Under the pieces are notes generated by a model, which saw nothing but the letters and a program-made list of their open reading frames with translations, did no database searches and was not told the origin of the DNA. A DNA stretch of 64,000 bases, from assembly GCA_013289765.1 (NCBI GenBank), contig JABCZI010000003.1, forward strand, positions 310,001 through 374,000, written 5' to 3'. Below are positions 63,400 through 64,000 of the stretch, in pieces; within the stretch, counting starts at the first letter, position 1, and every line of letters begins with the position of its first letter. Position numbers and translations under genes: made by a program. Origin of the DNA: Acidobacteriota bacterium (GTDB lineage: Bacteria > Acidobacteriota > Terriglobia > Terriglobales > Acidobacteriaceae).

Positions 63400-64000
63400 A
63401 TGGCTTGTGCTTCAAATATGAGAACTCTCTGTAGAGCTCTACTGGTTTTGCTGATGTGCAGTGTTGTTGCTGTGAACCTTCACGCCCAGGTCGCGGGCGG
63501 GACGATCTCTGGGACGGTTACCGATAGCAGCGGCCGCGTCATCAATAACGTCCAGATTACGATTACTAACTTGGCTACCGGGGTTACTCGGGATGTAACC
63601 ACGAACGAGGACGGCTTTTATTCCGCTCCCAACCTGCTTCCCGGAACCTACGAAGCAAAGTTCACCGCACAAGGTTTCAAAGGCGAGCTGCGGACGGGCA
63701 TCGAGATAACCGTTGGCGCGTCGGTTGGGTTGGATCAGCAATTGCGCGTCGGTGCGGTAGGCGAGACGGTGGAGGTACAGAGTGAGGTTCCCGCCGTACA
63801 ACTCTCCACATCTGATATGAGCGCTGTGGTCAATGCGACCACCGTCCGCGAACTGCCCCTGAACGGCCGCAGCTGGACCGATCTGGCGCAACTTCAGCCC
63901 GGCGTGAGCGCGATCCACCTGCAGCCGGACTTTTCGGCGGGCACCGACCGCGGGAACCGCGGCTTCGGGCAGCAGTTAACCATCTCAGGCGCGCGGCCCC
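63400..64000 (+). CDS. TonB-dependent receptor with carboxypeptidase-regulatory-like domain, 3' end beyond window
   Basis: The frame from the ATG at 63400 (GGGGG upstream) is open to the window end. Residues about 7-30 are a signal peptide (RALLVLLMCSVVAVNLHAQ). A CarboxypepD_reg-like beta-sandwich follows (VAGGTISGTVTDSSGRVINN; EDGFYSAPNLLPGTYEAKFT). The start of the plug domain is visible (VRELPLNGRSWTDLAQLQPG). This is the typical acidobacterial OM receptor for carbohydrate or organic-substrate uptake. The gene probably belongs with the MFS transporter just upstream. Confidence 0.92.
   Translation, partial: MACASNMRTLCRALLVLLMCSVVAVNLHAQVAGGTISGTVTDSSGRVINNVQITITNLATGVTRDVTTNEDGFYSAPNLLPGTYEAKFTAQGFKGELRTGIEITVGASVGLDQQLRVGAVGETVEVQSEVPAVQLSTSDMSAVVNATTVRELPLNGRSWTDLAQLQPGVSAIHLQPDFSAGTDRGNRGFGQQLTISGARP

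Overview
The window reads as chromosomal DNA of an Acidobacteriota bacterium (Terriglobia/Koribacter-like). This is inferred from the gene content, not from a marker gene: a TonB-dependent receptor with an N-terminal carboxypeptidase-regulatory-like domain, small proteins of types I associate with acidobacteria, a PEP-CTERM ice-binding-like protein, bacillithiol synthase BshA, and a TamA/TamB pair that implies a diderm envelope. Genes are dense, on both strands, in short operons. There is one tRNA (Val, anticodon TAC) and no rRNA or CRISPR array.

Layout. 1-2.2 kb: the end of a LacI-type regulator and two small genes. 2.2-11.1 kb: an apparent integrated element of about 8.85 kb. It lies between a tRNA-Val gene and a displaced copy of that tRNA's 5' half. 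It carries an excisionase-integrase pair, two small DNA-binding-like proteins, a phage-like remnant, and a three-gene secreted-protein operon ending in a vanadium-haloperoxidase-like enzyme. 11.3-20.6 kb: core metabolism (ChbG/HpnK deacetylase, PilZ protein, bshA, a LytS-like kinase behind gpmI, eno), interrupted by a PIN/Phd toxin-antitoxin pair and a frameshifted gene. 20.9-26.6 kb: a glycine-zipper protein, a second VapBC module, and a divergent GH57/glgB alpha-glucan pair. 26.7-33.9 kb: a single-chain LptF-LptG permease, a beta-propeller lipoprotein, and a Cpx-like module (kinase and regulator, divergent from a Spy/CpxP-like chaperone) with conserved operator-like boxes.

34-46 kb: an MsbA-type ABC exporter, methyltransferases, bactofilin, a mazG-GNAT-racemase operon, glpD and a glycerophosphodiesterase, and a HAD hydrolase. 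46-53 kb: a TamA-like Omp85 protein with seven POTRA-like repeats, followed by TamB. 53-61.5 kb: small and envelope proteins, a Crp/Fnr regulator, and a run made of a Thivi_2564-like protein, an OmpA-like coiled-coil protein, a DUF3309 protein and a zinc-dependent phospholipase C-like protein. 61.7-64 kb: an MFS transporter and the start of a TonB-dependent receptor preceded by a 27-bp direct repeat.

The common theme is envelope biology: LPS export (LptFG, MsbA-like), outer-membrane assembly (TamAB), envelope stress (Cpx-like), peptidoglycan anchoring (OmpA-like) and nutrient uptake (TonB receptor, MFS). The most unusual features are the tRNA-bounded element, the paired Cpx-like boxes, the LptF-LptG fusion, the seven-POTRA TamA, and two toxin-antitoxin modules that look leaderless and self-repressed.
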